From contig JAIRXR010000010.1 of NCBI GenBank assembly GCA_031268175.1, forward strand, positions 1 through 59,183: a stretch of 59,183 nt of DNA. Direction: 5' to 3'. A model generated the notes under the pieces. The model saw nothing but the letters and a program-made list of their open reading frames with translations, was not told where the DNA came from and made no database searches. Positions within the stretch are counted from its first letter, which is position 1. The number at the start of each line of letters is the position of its first letter. The translations under genes and the position numbers were made by a program. Shown one piece after another: positions 1-7,090 of the stretch. Source of the DNA: Puniceicoccales bacterium (lineage in GTDB: Bacteria > Verrucomicrobiota > Verrucomicrobiia > Opitutales > JAIRKQ01).

Positions 1-270
1 AGATCTAGGAATGCGCGGGAAAAGATCCCAACGAAGAAAGAAATTTCGCAGGACGAAGCGCCGGTGAAGGACGAAATGCCGGAAATTGTGTACACTATGG
101 AAGATCTCGACAGAGAATACGCCGAATCAATGGAAGAAATGGCAAGGGGAGAGTGTTTTTCTTGTGCGACAAAAGAGGAGCTTTTCGAACACCTGCGCGA
201 CCTGGAAAACGAAGTTAACCTAGAGATGAAAATGGAGAAGTCGAATGGTGTTGCACGCGAAGACCTCTAG
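1..270 (+). CDS. Antitoxin of a YoeB-type toxin-antitoxin pair, 5' end outside the window
   Basis: The reading frame is open from base 1, so the start lies upstream; 89 codons are visible. The first 29 codons match closely the start region of a second antitoxin-like gene at 614-1105. The end is acidic, with the stretch ARGECF followed by an acidic helix, and the second copy has the related ARGECL. The stop lies 26 bases inside the following toxin gene, which is normal for co-translated toxin-antitoxin pairs. By position it should bind and neutralise the YoeB-like toxin and repress the operon. It does not look like a standard YefM, so the antitoxin family is not identified; the role is inferred from the neighbour. 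Confidence 0.6.
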   Translation, partial: RSRNAREKIPTKKEISQDEAPVKDEMPEIVYTMEDLDREYAESMEEMARGECFSCATKEELFEHLRDLENEVNLEMKMEKSNGVAREDL

Positions 271-514
271 CAAATTTGATTCTGAATATAAGCCGTTTCT
301 GCGGTATAACAAAAAAATAGCTAAAAAAATTAGAGAATTAATGGACGACATTCTGGAGCATCCCACAACGGGCATCGGCAAACCGGAACGGCTGAAATAT
401 TCCGCCGGAAACACATGGTCCAGACACATAGATGATAAGAACCGCCTGGTGTATTCCATAGGCGATGGGTATGTTTTATTCAGAAGATGCCGTGGCCACT
501 ACGATGACCGCTAG
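245..514 (+). CDS. yoeB: YoeB/Txe-family mRNA interferase toxin
   Basis: An 89-residue protein with the complete C-terminal signature of the YoeB family: GIGKPERLK, then WSRHID, NRLVYS and CRGHY near the end. The Glu after GKP, the Arg in NRLVY and the His before the final Tyr match the catalytic Glu, Arg and His known for YoeB. Family members bind the ribosomal A site and cleave mRNA during translation. The ATG at 245 lies inside the upstream antitoxin gene in another frame, so translation is probably coupled. The gene appears intact and should be active when free of antitoxin. Confidence 0.85.
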   Translation: MVLHAKTSSKFDSEYKPFLRYNKKIAKKIRELMDDILEHPTTGIGKPERLKYSAGNTWSRHIDDKNRLVYSIGDGYVLFRRCRGHYDDR

Positions 515-613
515 CCGGCATACTGGTGTTCATATTTTTGGAAATTGCGCCAACATACATCCTAATGGCATCAAATTCACTTTCACGTTGATATTTGCAC
601 AGAAATGAAGTAA

Positions 614-1105
614 ATGGTTCCCATGGCTATCGCTAGAAATGTTACTAGAAAATCTAGAAATGCGCGGGAAAAAATCCCGACAAAGAAAGGAATTTCGCAG
701 AATGAAGCGCCGGCGAAAGACGAAATGACGGAAATTGGACGCGCCCATGCACCTGAAAATTCGGGGAACACGGAGTTGGGAGATGGTGGATCGTTTATTC
801 TCAACGCTGCTGATTCTTCCAGGGATTTGCTTGCCAAAGCGCGGGCGCTAGCGGTGGAAGAGCGTGTTTCACTTCCAAAGTATCTAGCGGCCATGCTGTG
901 GCACGCCATCCGCGGCCATGATCTCGCCAATATCCACTTCTTCCAGGACGGATCAGGGGATTCCTACGATTCAGAAGTCATTCGCAAAATGTGCGAGCAA
1001 GCAAGGGAGGAGTCTGCCAGAGGAGAGTGTTTGGTGTTCGAAACAGACGACGAATGTAGGAATTATTTCAAGGAAATCAGACGCAAACATGGCATCTGCG
1101 ATTAG
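614..1105 (+). CDS. Second antitoxin copy, longer than the first, without an intact toxin
   Basis: A 163-residue protein whose early part (NAREKIPTKKGISQ, then KDEM) repeats the 5' part of the gene at 1-270, and whose end (EESARGECL, then an acidic segment) matches the end of that gene. Between these it has about 80 extra residues with hydrophobic helices (LLAKARALAVEE, LPKYLAAMLWHAI), so either the first gene lost this part or this one gained it. An ATG at 623 is an alternative start. The toxin that follows is cut short, so this antitoxin may now act alone, possibly cross-neutralising the intact YoeB. That cross-protection is inference. Confidence 0.55.
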   Translation: MVPMAIARNVTRKSRNAREKIPTKKGISQNEAPAKDEMTEIGRAHAPENSGNTELGDGGSFILNAADSSRDLLAKARALAVEERVSLPKYLAAMLWHAIRGHDLANIHFFQDGSGDSYDSEVIRKMCEQAREESARGECLVFETDDECRNYFKEIRRKHGICD

Positions 1106-1223
1106 AAAAGAGTCAACCAAAGGCTTTAGCAAACAGTACGATGAGCTTTGCAAATCTGATTCTAAAAAAGCTAAAAAAATTGGGGAATCAGCTTTCCTCT
1201 GCATTTTCACGCTTTTCGCATGA
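1089..1223 (+). pseudogene. Truncated YoeB-type toxin remnant
   Basis: The frame starts with an ATG overlapping the antitoxin stop by 17 bases, as in the intact locus upstream. Its first ~30 residues (FSKQYDELCKSDSKKAKKI) correspond to the N-terminal helices of the intact toxin (FDSEYKPFLRYNKKIAKKI). After that the sequence runs into unrelated residues and stops at codon 45. The GKPE, NRLVY and GHY elements that carry the catalytic residues are absent, so no ribonuclease activity is expected. It is a decayed paralogue left by a locus duplication. Confidence 0.65.
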
Positions 1224-1329
1224 ACTTTGTGGGAAAACTCACACTTTTCACACGAATTTTCGGAAAATTTTAATCGTTTTCCGATTGTAATTGCATCGAC
1301 CATTGGGTAATGTTATAACATATATTCCT

Positions 1330-1554
1330 ATGAAAACGAAATTAAGAAGGATAGGGTCCTCGCTCGGCGTTTATCTTCCAAAGAAAATAATAGATTATTT
1401 GCAGGTTGAAGAGGGGAAAGAGCTGCAAATCGTTCGCACACTTAATGGTGTCGAGCTAACAAAGCTGTCCGATGAGGCGATGAAATCACTGGAAATTGCT
1501 AAAAAAATATACGCTGAAAACGAAGATTTATTTTTGATGCTGGCAAATGACTGA
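1330..1554 (+). CDS. AbrB/SpoVT-type (MazE-like) antitoxin
   Basis: A 74-residue protein opening with MKTKLRRIGSSLGVYLPKKI, the swapped-hairpin DNA-binding fold typical of AbrB and MazE proteins (RRIGxSxGVxLPKxxL). The C-terminal half is acidic and helical (DEAMKSLEIAKKIYAEN), as expected for a toxin-binding tail. The ATG at 1330 is preferred over the in-frame ATG at 1291 because the family begins at this motif. Its end overlaps the Doc-like gene by 8 bases. It should neutralise Doc and repress the operon. Pairing of an AbrB-type antitoxin with a Doc toxin is known in other bacteria. Confidence 0.8.
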   Translation: MKTKLRRIGSSLGVYLPKKIIDYLQVEEGKELQIVRTLNGVELTKLSDEAMKSLEIAKKIYAENEDLFLMLAND

Positions 1555-1966
1555 TTTTAAATACCTTGAGGTTTGTGCAGTTTTGGCCATACACCAGAAT
1601 GTCATCGAAAATAGCGGCGGAATGTTCGGATTAAGGGACGAAAATTTGCTAATTTCCGCAATGCAAAGGCCAAAAAATCTTTCAAATTACTGCCCAGATG
1701 CCGATATTTTTGAATTGTCTGCGAGTTTGATTGGTGGAATTACCGCGAATCACCCGTTTTTCGACGGCAACAAAAGGACTGCCATTTTGTGCGGGTTGAC
1801 GTTTTTATCGATTAATAAATTAACAATCAGAAAACTAAATACAAATGACGCGCACAGGCTTATGATAGATTTGGCAACACACAAAATATCAGAAATCCAA
1901 TTATCTATTTTTTTGAGAAATTTGGCGATAGCTGACAAAAAAAATATTGGCACCACGCCAGTCTAA
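1547..1966 (+). CDS. doc: Death-on-curing (Doc, Fic-family) toxin
   Basis: A 139-residue protein with the Fic/Doc core motif HPFFDGNKRTA near residues 67-77; the His and the NKR triplet bind and act on the nucleotide in this family. Doc proteins phosphorylate elongation factor Tu and stop translation. The N-terminal part (LAVLAIHQNVIE, then GGMFGLRDENLL) also fits the Doc pattern. It is translationally coupled to the AbrB-like antitoxin. The gene looks complete. It lies in a cluster with two YoeB-type loci, which suggests that the region accumulates addiction modules. Confidence 0.88.
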   Translation: MTDFKYLEVCAVLAIHQNVIENSGGMFGLRDENLLISAMQRPKNLSNYCPDADIFELSASLIGGITANHPFFDGNKRTAILCGLTFLSINKLTIRKLNTNDAHRLMIDLATHKISEIQLSIFLRNLAIADKKNIGTTPV

Positions 1967-1980
1967 AAGGATTGTATTTT

Positions 1981-2023
1981 TGCGGAGATAGGCAACGAAA
2001 ATCTCCGCATATCCTGCGGAGAT
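1981..2023. repeat. Three alternating inverted copies of TGCGGAGAT
   Basis: TGCGGAGAT at 1981-1989 is followed by its exact complement at 2001-2009 and by a third direct copy at 2015-2023. The middle copy can pair with either neighbour, giving two exclusive hairpins with loops of 11 and 5 bases. It starts 15 bases after the doc stop codon, so it could be the 3' end or processing site of that transcript. No T-run follows, so it is not a textbook terminator. Confidence 0.55.
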
Positions 2024-2040
2024 AAATTCAATGGCAAGAA

Positions 2041-2307
2041 CTACGAAAACATCGGACGGATGGTCAAATGTGACCGCCGGTGTGGCACCGCCGTCCCTTC
2101 TTTGCACATGGTAAGGGCGCAGGCATCCGCCATGTCCGGTGACTTCGCAAGTTTATGTTTTGGTTGCAGTATTAGGCGCCCTTCCCTTTTGTCGTTTATT
2201 TCTATGGCGAGCAGTTCCAATAAAATCTGTTCCTTCCTCTCGTTCGTACCGCAAAGGTCCATGGACAATATGCAGGATCCTATCATTAATGAATGGGAAG
2301 CTCGCAT
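2041..2307 (-). pseudogene. Probable remnant of the C-terminal end of a phage terminase large subunit
   Basis: The minus-strand frame contains EQILLELLAIEINDK, then GRLILQPKHKLAKSPDMAD and ACALTM. This resembles the end of the terminase nuclease domain, where an acidic helix is followed by a lysine-rich segment and the signature SPDxADALALT. The rest of a terminase is not readable in any frame upstream, so this is a fragment. The motif reading is mine; no search was run. The stretch 1967-2650 otherwise holds only short, non-convincing frames, including a plus-strand piece ending at 2420 (KAFELAKSNQLDGEMEV) that could be another gene fragment. Confidence 0.42.
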
Positions 2308-2650
2308 GCATCGGCTGTAGTGACTTTATGTACAGAAAAGCATTTGAACTGGCGAAATCCAACCAACTCGATGGGGAAATGGAAGTAAAGCGACTGGACA
2401 AGCTGTTCGGCATTCGGTGAAAAAATACCATCGCTACGTTGGAATTTCATAATTGGCATTCCGCATATCCACACACAGCGCAATGCACAATAATGGTGGT
2501 TTTGCGTGGTAGATGTTGTTGCCGTTCTAACGGATAGTGACAATCCAAAAAATTATTGGTCGGTTCTCACCCTCCGAAGTGATTACTGAAGAATTTTTCC
2601 GTAAAAAAGCTTTGAAGCAGGCACCCCCAGTACCTACGGGTAGACACAAC

Positions 2651-3274
2651 TCACACCACAGGGGCAACATCCGATGTGCGGCTATAGCCCAGATATTCTA
2701 TCTGCGCGATTATCGGCTGTTTGAAATTTCTTATGCGGTAGGAAAGCTCGTACCCGGTGTCGTCAATCCTAAATTTGAAAAACAAATCGTTCCCAGCTTC
2801 GTCGTCCAAATTAGCGCATACAACGGTACTCTTATCCCACTGTGAATCATTTGGTATGTACAATATACCGATCAAATCGAGGCGAATGCACTCCACCGGG
2901 CCACACTTCCCAGCCATTATTTCTTTTAGCAGAAGCTTTCTATCGATGGGACCAGGAACTGGCTTGTCATCGCATCCATCGTATTTTTTTAAAAATTCTT
3001 TCTGCTCGTGCACTACAGCCGCACTGACATCCCTCCAGTGAAGCGGCGTTGCACGAGGTCTTTTACTTACATCCTTCACCCAGTTAACCATTCCGGGAAC
3101 TGCAAATACATTAAATGCATCCGTGTCCCTTTGCACCTTTGCCGCATCGATATAGGGTATGCAGTTAGTAGGATGCCCAACAACTTCCTCTTTGTCGAAC
3201 TCACCGGCCGCAGAACGCCTGCAAAATTCCTCCATTGTATACCATTTCTGGCCAAAAATATCTACCGTCTCCAC
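2651..3274 (-). CDS. Hypothetical protein, 207 residues
   Basis: I do not recognise this protein. It is soluble, with no signal peptide or membrane segment. It begins METVDIFGQKWYTMEEF and continues with an acidic segment, a possible SPxxHW-like region (RATPLHWRDVSAAVVHEQ) and a beta-rich C-terminal third (GPVECIRLDLIGILYIPND, then FFKFRIDDTGYELSYRI). It lies 43 bases downstream of another orphan on the same strand, so the two are probably co-transcribed. It sits in the accessory region between a phage-like remnant and a tRNA-like fragment. A mobile-element origin is possible but not shown. Confidence 0.55.
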   Translation of the reverse strand: METVDIFGQKWYTMEEFCRRSAAGEFDKEEVVGHPTNCIPYIDAAKVQRDTDAFNVFAVPGMVNWVKDVSKRPRATPLHWRDVSAAVVHEQKEFLKKYDGCDDKPVPGPIDRKLLLKEIMAGKCGPVECIRLDLIGILYIPNDSQWDKSTVVCANLDDEAGNDLFFKFRIDDTGYELSYRIRNFKQPIIAQIEYLGYSRTSDVAPVV

Positions 3275-3317
3275 AATTCTTTATTTCGTATCGCTTTAAT
3301 CAAAAAATGTCAAGATT

Positions 3318-4637
3318 TTATCGTGGCTCATATATTCTCATTTCGTTGAAACTTGCCGCGCTAGTTTTCGCTGATATGCCTATACCATGTAGCAAACGGC
3401 TAGTAAGCTCAAATTCATTATTGCCTGTTCTTACTAGGGCTAAATACTCTATGCGCCCATCTTGGTCTACCCAGGTTCTCTCGCCGATTACGTGAAACGT
3501 TTTGTTGGACATTGTGTCCGGGTTCAAATAATTAATTGCATCCACATCCAACAAATTCTCTATGTGCCCCGTGGGATTGAGGCCACCTATTTTGGCGTAG
3601 AGCTCCGCATTTGCCGTGGGCTTCTTCTGTGAAAAAAATGTCGCACGGCGCAGGCCATTGTTTCTGTGTCCCTCCGTCCTAGTCTTGAGATTTTGTACGA
3701 ATTGCTTCGCCTGTGCGAGGTTCATGGTAGCTGGTACATCTATAGGAGCGCCGTTACTGACAAACCCCCTGTCTCCATCAACGCCATAGTACAGTCGCCT
3801 GCTGAAAATAAACGCGGAAGCGGCGGATACATCATCAACCACTGCATTTTCCTCACTGTTTGTCGAACTTTGGGTGGAATTGTCGCTCTGCCTATTGTTT
3901 GCCTTGGTTACTTCAGCTTCTATAATTTTCCTAATTGCAATGAGTTTTTCATGGTCTGTTTCTTCTGGTGTCTTGTTATACACGGCATGTGCGAAATTTG
4001 CCAGAAATGCGTCGTTTAGATCCCTTACCGGGTGTTTTAGGCCGATGATGATGTTGTTGTCGCTATTATTATTTATGTCTTTTATGCCGTCCAACGGCCT
4101 GTACGCCGTATCATTGTCTAGGAGATATTTTCGATTATCAATCGCGTCCGGTTTTTTGGGTTTTATTTCTATGAATATTTCATCGTTATAGGGAATAACC
4201 GCGGCAGCTGTGATAGTTGCTGTGCTGGGCAGACTTATTGGCGCATTCGTCCCAGTGGTTAAAATTTGTCCGTAGACGCCGGCCAACCTTCCAGGGAAAT
4301 CGGCAATTTCGCTGTTGATGATGGCGTGCATGTTGCAACTTGGCATGCCAAGTTGTCTACACGGTGTAAACAGTGACTGGAGAATGGCCATTGGTATCGT
4401 TCCCGGCGGAAATTGTGACACAGAGGAGGAAGATGACGAGGAGGGAGCTTGTTGATATCCCATGGCTGCCAGTATACTTTGGCCGGCCGTACCGGGTTGC
4501 CAATCGGCAACGGCATTCAATCTGGATTTGAGCAAGTGTTTGAAGGTTGTGCTGCTAGAGCTGCTTGACGAGCTGACGCCGCCAGGTGAATAGGCATTTA
4601 CCAAAGCTCCTTCGGCGGCGTAGATCGCATTGGCCAT
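3318..4637 (-). CDS. Orphan protein with two poly-serine tracts, 439 residues
   Basis: No family is recognised. The chosen start is the ATG at 4637 (MANAIYAAEGALVNAYSPGG), because the longer frame would run back through the tRNA-like element at 4663-4723. Two tracts of seven to eight serines lie near residues 22-30 and 64-71, encoded by mixed serine codons, so they are not simple DNA repeats. The middle is proline- and threonine-rich (LPSTATITAAAVIPY), followed by Asn/Asp-rich linkers and a charged C-terminal half with helical and beta elements. There is no signal peptide. Low-complexity linkers and absence of relatives that I know fit a secreted effector or a mobile-element cargo protein, but this is only a guess. 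Confidence 0.6.
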   Translation of the reverse strand: MANAIYAAEGALVNAYSPGGVSSSSSSSSTTFKHLLKSRLNAVADWQPGTAGQSILAAMGYQQAPSSSSSSSVSQFPPGTIPMAILQSLFTPCRQLGMPSCNMHAIINSEIADFPGRLAGVYGQILTTGTNAPISLPSTATITAAAVIPYNDEIFIEIKPKKPDAIDNRKYLLDNDTAYRPLDGIKDINNNSDNNIIIGLKHPVRDLNDAFLANFAHAVYNKTPEETDHEKLIAIRKIIEAEVTKANNRQSDNSTQSSTNSEENAVVDDVSAASAFIFSRRLYYGVDGDRGFVSNGAPIDVPATMNLAQAKQFVQNLKTRTEGHRNNGLRRATFFSQKKPTANAELYAKIGGLNPTGHIENLLDVDAINYLNPDTMSNKTFHVIGERTWVDQDGRIEYLALVRTGNNEFELTSRLLHGIGISAKTSAASFNEMRIYEPR

Positions 4638-4662
4638 GCGACCCTCCAATAATTGTGGTGCG

Positions 4663-4723
4663 GTGGTAGGTAAAAGGACGTTGGTTCTGAAGGTCGCCGG
4701 TTCGAGTCCGGTCTGCCACCCCA
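4663..4723 (+). other. tRNA-like 3' fragment without a D arm (pseudo-tRNA or attachment-site remnant)
   Basis: A T arm (GCCGG, loop TTCGAGT, CCGGT) is followed by CTGCCAC, a C and CCA at 4713-4723. CTGCCAC pairs with GTGGTAG at 4663-4669. Only 26 bases lie between the 5' acceptor strand and the T arm, instead of about 40, and no proper D or anticodon stem can be drawn. A full tRNA is therefore not supported. A tRNA 3' part beside an accessory region is what integration of a mobile element leaves. Confidence 0.5.
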
Positions 4724-4748
4724 CACAAGCCGCACGCCATCTCTGGAT

Positions 4749-5480
4749 CTATGGAATTATCAGCTTTTGCCCGGGCCTCAGGGATTTCGGATCTTCGATC
4801 GTGGAAGCGTTCACCCTGAGAATTTTTTCCCAGAAATGCGGCGTCCCGTAGTATTTGGCGCTTATGCTGGATAGCGTCTCTCCGCCACGTACGGTGTGCA
4901 CCATTGGGCCCTCGCCGGCGTTTCCCATTGATCTCATCTCTCCATTCGAGGCATCGGTCAGGGCGGCCAGCTTTGCTTCGCAATCGGAGAGCTTCTTCCG
5001 ATAGGAAGCGGCTTGGTTTCGAAGCGAAGTATTCTGCGCCTTCAACGCACGAGCGGCCTCCAGTAATTCGGACTCACTTTGGGAAACGCCATTGTAGGCC
5101 GGCAAACTTTTCAAAAATTTCTTCTTCGCGGTGTCGATGAGCTGCTCCGCAATTTTTATTTGATTCCTGTCATCGCATTCCTCAATGTATCTTCGCAGGA
5201 AATACATGGCGGTCACTGGGTCGTCTCTTTTATCCATGTGGAGCGTTCCGAGCAGCAAATTCGACTCCGGGGCGGTATCGCGCGACTTCACGACTGCCAT
5301 TAGAGCTTTGATGGCGTTATCATAGGCTCCGCTGCGAATGTGCCGCATCGCCAATGCGAAATTTTTATCATCCACTTCCGGCTTCGACGACTGCCGCACT
5401 GCGCCACCAGCACATCCACTGAAACATAAAAAAATCAAGGTGAGCAAACAAAGCCGCAGCCAACCGCAAACACCCTCCAC
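4749..5480 (-). CDS. Lipoprotein with TPR-like helices and a C-terminal LysM domain
   Basis: The chosen start is GTG at 5480, preceded by GGAG about ten bases upstream; the ATG at 5579 would leave an implausibly long stretch before the signal peptide. From GTG the protein has a short hydrophobic signal (LRLCLLTLIFLCFSGC) with a lipobox, so the Cys should be lipidated and the protein anchored in an envelope membrane. A TPR-like helical region follows (FALAMRHIRSGAYDNAIKAL), then a coiled coil, then LysM at the C terminus (HTVRGGETLSSISAKYYG to LRPGQKLIIP), which binds peptidoglycan. It probably links the cell wall to a membrane complex. Confidence 0.78.
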   Translation of the reverse strand: MEGVCGWLRLCLLTLIFLCFSGCAGGAVRQSSKPEVDDKNFALAMRHIRSGAYDNAIKALMAVVKSRDTAPESNLLLGTLHMDKRDDPVTAMYFLRRYIEECDDRNQIKIAEQLIDTAKKKFLKSLPAYNGVSQSESELLEAARALKAQNTSLRNQAASYRKKLSDCEAKLAALTDASNGEMRSMGNAGEGPMVHTVRGGETLSSISAKYYGTPHFWEKILRVNASTIEDPKSLRPGQKLIIP

Positions 5481-5802
5481 GGGCCACTCCAATGGAGCGG
5501 CAGACAGCGGCCAAGCCCTACTCCGATGGCTTCGTTTTTGGTAACCCAACGATTGAACTTTTTTCCGACCAAGTGCCACGTTTTTTTAGCAAATCCACCC
5601 TTTCGTAGCGCTTCAAAACACTGCGTTTACCAGTCGTTCCGCCGCTGCTTCTCGTAAAACTCGGATGCTGTGTCATCTTCTAATCTCCTAACTTGTTTCA
5701 ATAAAAGGTGCATGTGAATAAAAGCAAGGAAAATGAGGAATTTTTCCTTGTTATTTCCGCTTCGCAATTTATTCCACTTCGCAGCATTTTTTCGGAAAAC
5801 CA

Positions 5803-7050
5803 ATGGAGAGCAATAACTTAGAAAGGTGCGACGCCGGTGTTTTTGAGGCCATAGCAAGGGAAAGAGCAAGGCAGGAAGAACACATCGAATTGATAGCATC
5901 GGAAAATTTTGTTTCGAAGGCCGTCTTGGAGGCCGTTGGCAGTGTGCTAACGAATAAATACGCCGAAGGGTACCCGTGGAAACGCTACTACGGTGGCTGC
6001 GAAAATGTGGATACCGTCGAGCAGTTGGCCATCGACAGAGCAAAGCAGCTGTTCGGCGCGGAGCACGTAAATGTTCAGCCGCACTCCGGTAGCCAGGCAA
6101 ATTTCGCCGTCTACGCATGCGCACTAAATCCGGGAGACAAAATTTTAACACTTTCTCTCCAAAACGGCGGACACCTTACCCACGGGCACCCGAAAAACAT
6201 CAGTGGCATGCTGTACGGCGTGAGCCACTACGACATTCACGCCAAGACCGGCCGCATTGATTATGATCAAATGGCACTCATAGCCAAAGCGGAGCGGCCG
6301 AAGCTGGTCACCATCGGAGCATCGGCCTATCCCCGCGCCATAGATTTCAAACTGGTAGCCGAAATAGCGCACACAAACGGCGCACTGGTCTTGGCCGACA
6401 TCGCACACATAGCGGGCCTCATCGCCACCGGCTTGCACCAGAGCCCGGTTCCGCACTGCGAGTTCGTCACTACTACCACGCACAAAACCCTGCGAGGGCC
6501 GCGCGGCGGAATGATAATGTGCAAAAAGGAGTACGCCAGAGCCATCGATTCTGCCATTTTTCCAGGAACGCAGGGCGGCCCACTTATGCACGCAATCGCT
6601 GGCAAAGCCGTGTGCTTCTCCGAAGCGCTAAAGCCGGAATTTGTGGAATATCAGAGGCGAGTTGTCGCAAATGCCTCCGCTCTCGCCGGGCAAATGGCGG
6701 CCAATGGGTATCATGTCGTCAGCGGAGGAACGGACAACCACCTCATGCTCATAGATTTGCGAACAGTCCGTGGGAATATGAGCGGCAACGACGCGCAAGT
6801 GCTCCTCGAACGGGCAAATATTACGGTGAATAAAAACACTGTGCCGAATGAAACGCGTCCACCATTCCAAGCAAGCGGACTGCGCCTCGGAACACCAGCC
6901 GTGACGACACGCGGCATGGGTGTGGAGGAGATGCTGCAAATCGCCGACCTGATAACCGCAGTACTCAAAAGCGCCGGCGACGAAGGTGTCATCGCCGCCG
7001 CCAGGCACCGAGCAGTGGAAATTTGCCACAAATTCCCACTGCACTATTAA
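5803..7050 (+). CDS. glyA: Serine hydroxymethyltransferase
   Basis: A 415-residue cytosolic enzyme that interconverts serine and glycine and loads one-carbon units on tetrahydrofolate. The family features are all present: [10 protein letters not shown] near the start, [15 protein letters not shown], the GSQAN segment ([14 protein letters not shown]), and the PLP-lysine motif [14 protein letters not shown]. Length is normal for the family (about 415-420), and the C terminus is complete. It stands alone, convergent with the large envelope gene downstream with a gap of 40 bases. No regulatory feature is obvious. Confidence 0.97.
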   Translation: MESNNLERCDAGVFEAIARERARQEEHIELIASENFVSKAVLEAVGSVLTNKYAEGYPWKRYYGGCENVDTVEQLAIDRAKQLFGAEHVNVQPHSGSQANFAVYACALNPGDKILTLSLQNGGHLTHGHPKNISGMLYGVSHYDIHAKTGRIDYDQMALIAKAERPKLVTIGASAYPRAIDFKLVAEIAHTNGALVLADIAHIAGLIATGLHQSPVPHCEFVTTTTHKTLRGPRGGMIMCKKEYARAIDSAIFPGTQGGPLMHAIAGKAVCFSEALKPEFVEYQRRVVANASALAGQMAANGYHVVSGGTDNHLMLIDLRTVRGNMSGNDAQVLLERANITVNKNTVPNETRPPFQASGLRLGTPAVTTRGMGVEEMLQIADLITAVLKSAGDEGVIAAARHRAVEICHKFPLHY

Positions 7051-7090
7051 ATCGAGTTCGCCGAGCATGGCGTACCGCAAAGCACGCGGG

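Noticed and set aside
2139..2420. A plus-strand gene ending in KAFELAKSNQLDGEMEV
   Set aside because: Only the last 30 residues look protein-like and the beginning is antisense to the terminase-like fragment; at best a gene fragment.
4638..4724. A minus-strand extension of the orphan gene beginning MGWQTGLEPATF
   Set aside because: That peptide is a translation of the complement of a tRNA T arm and acceptor, a common false start; the gene begins at 4637.
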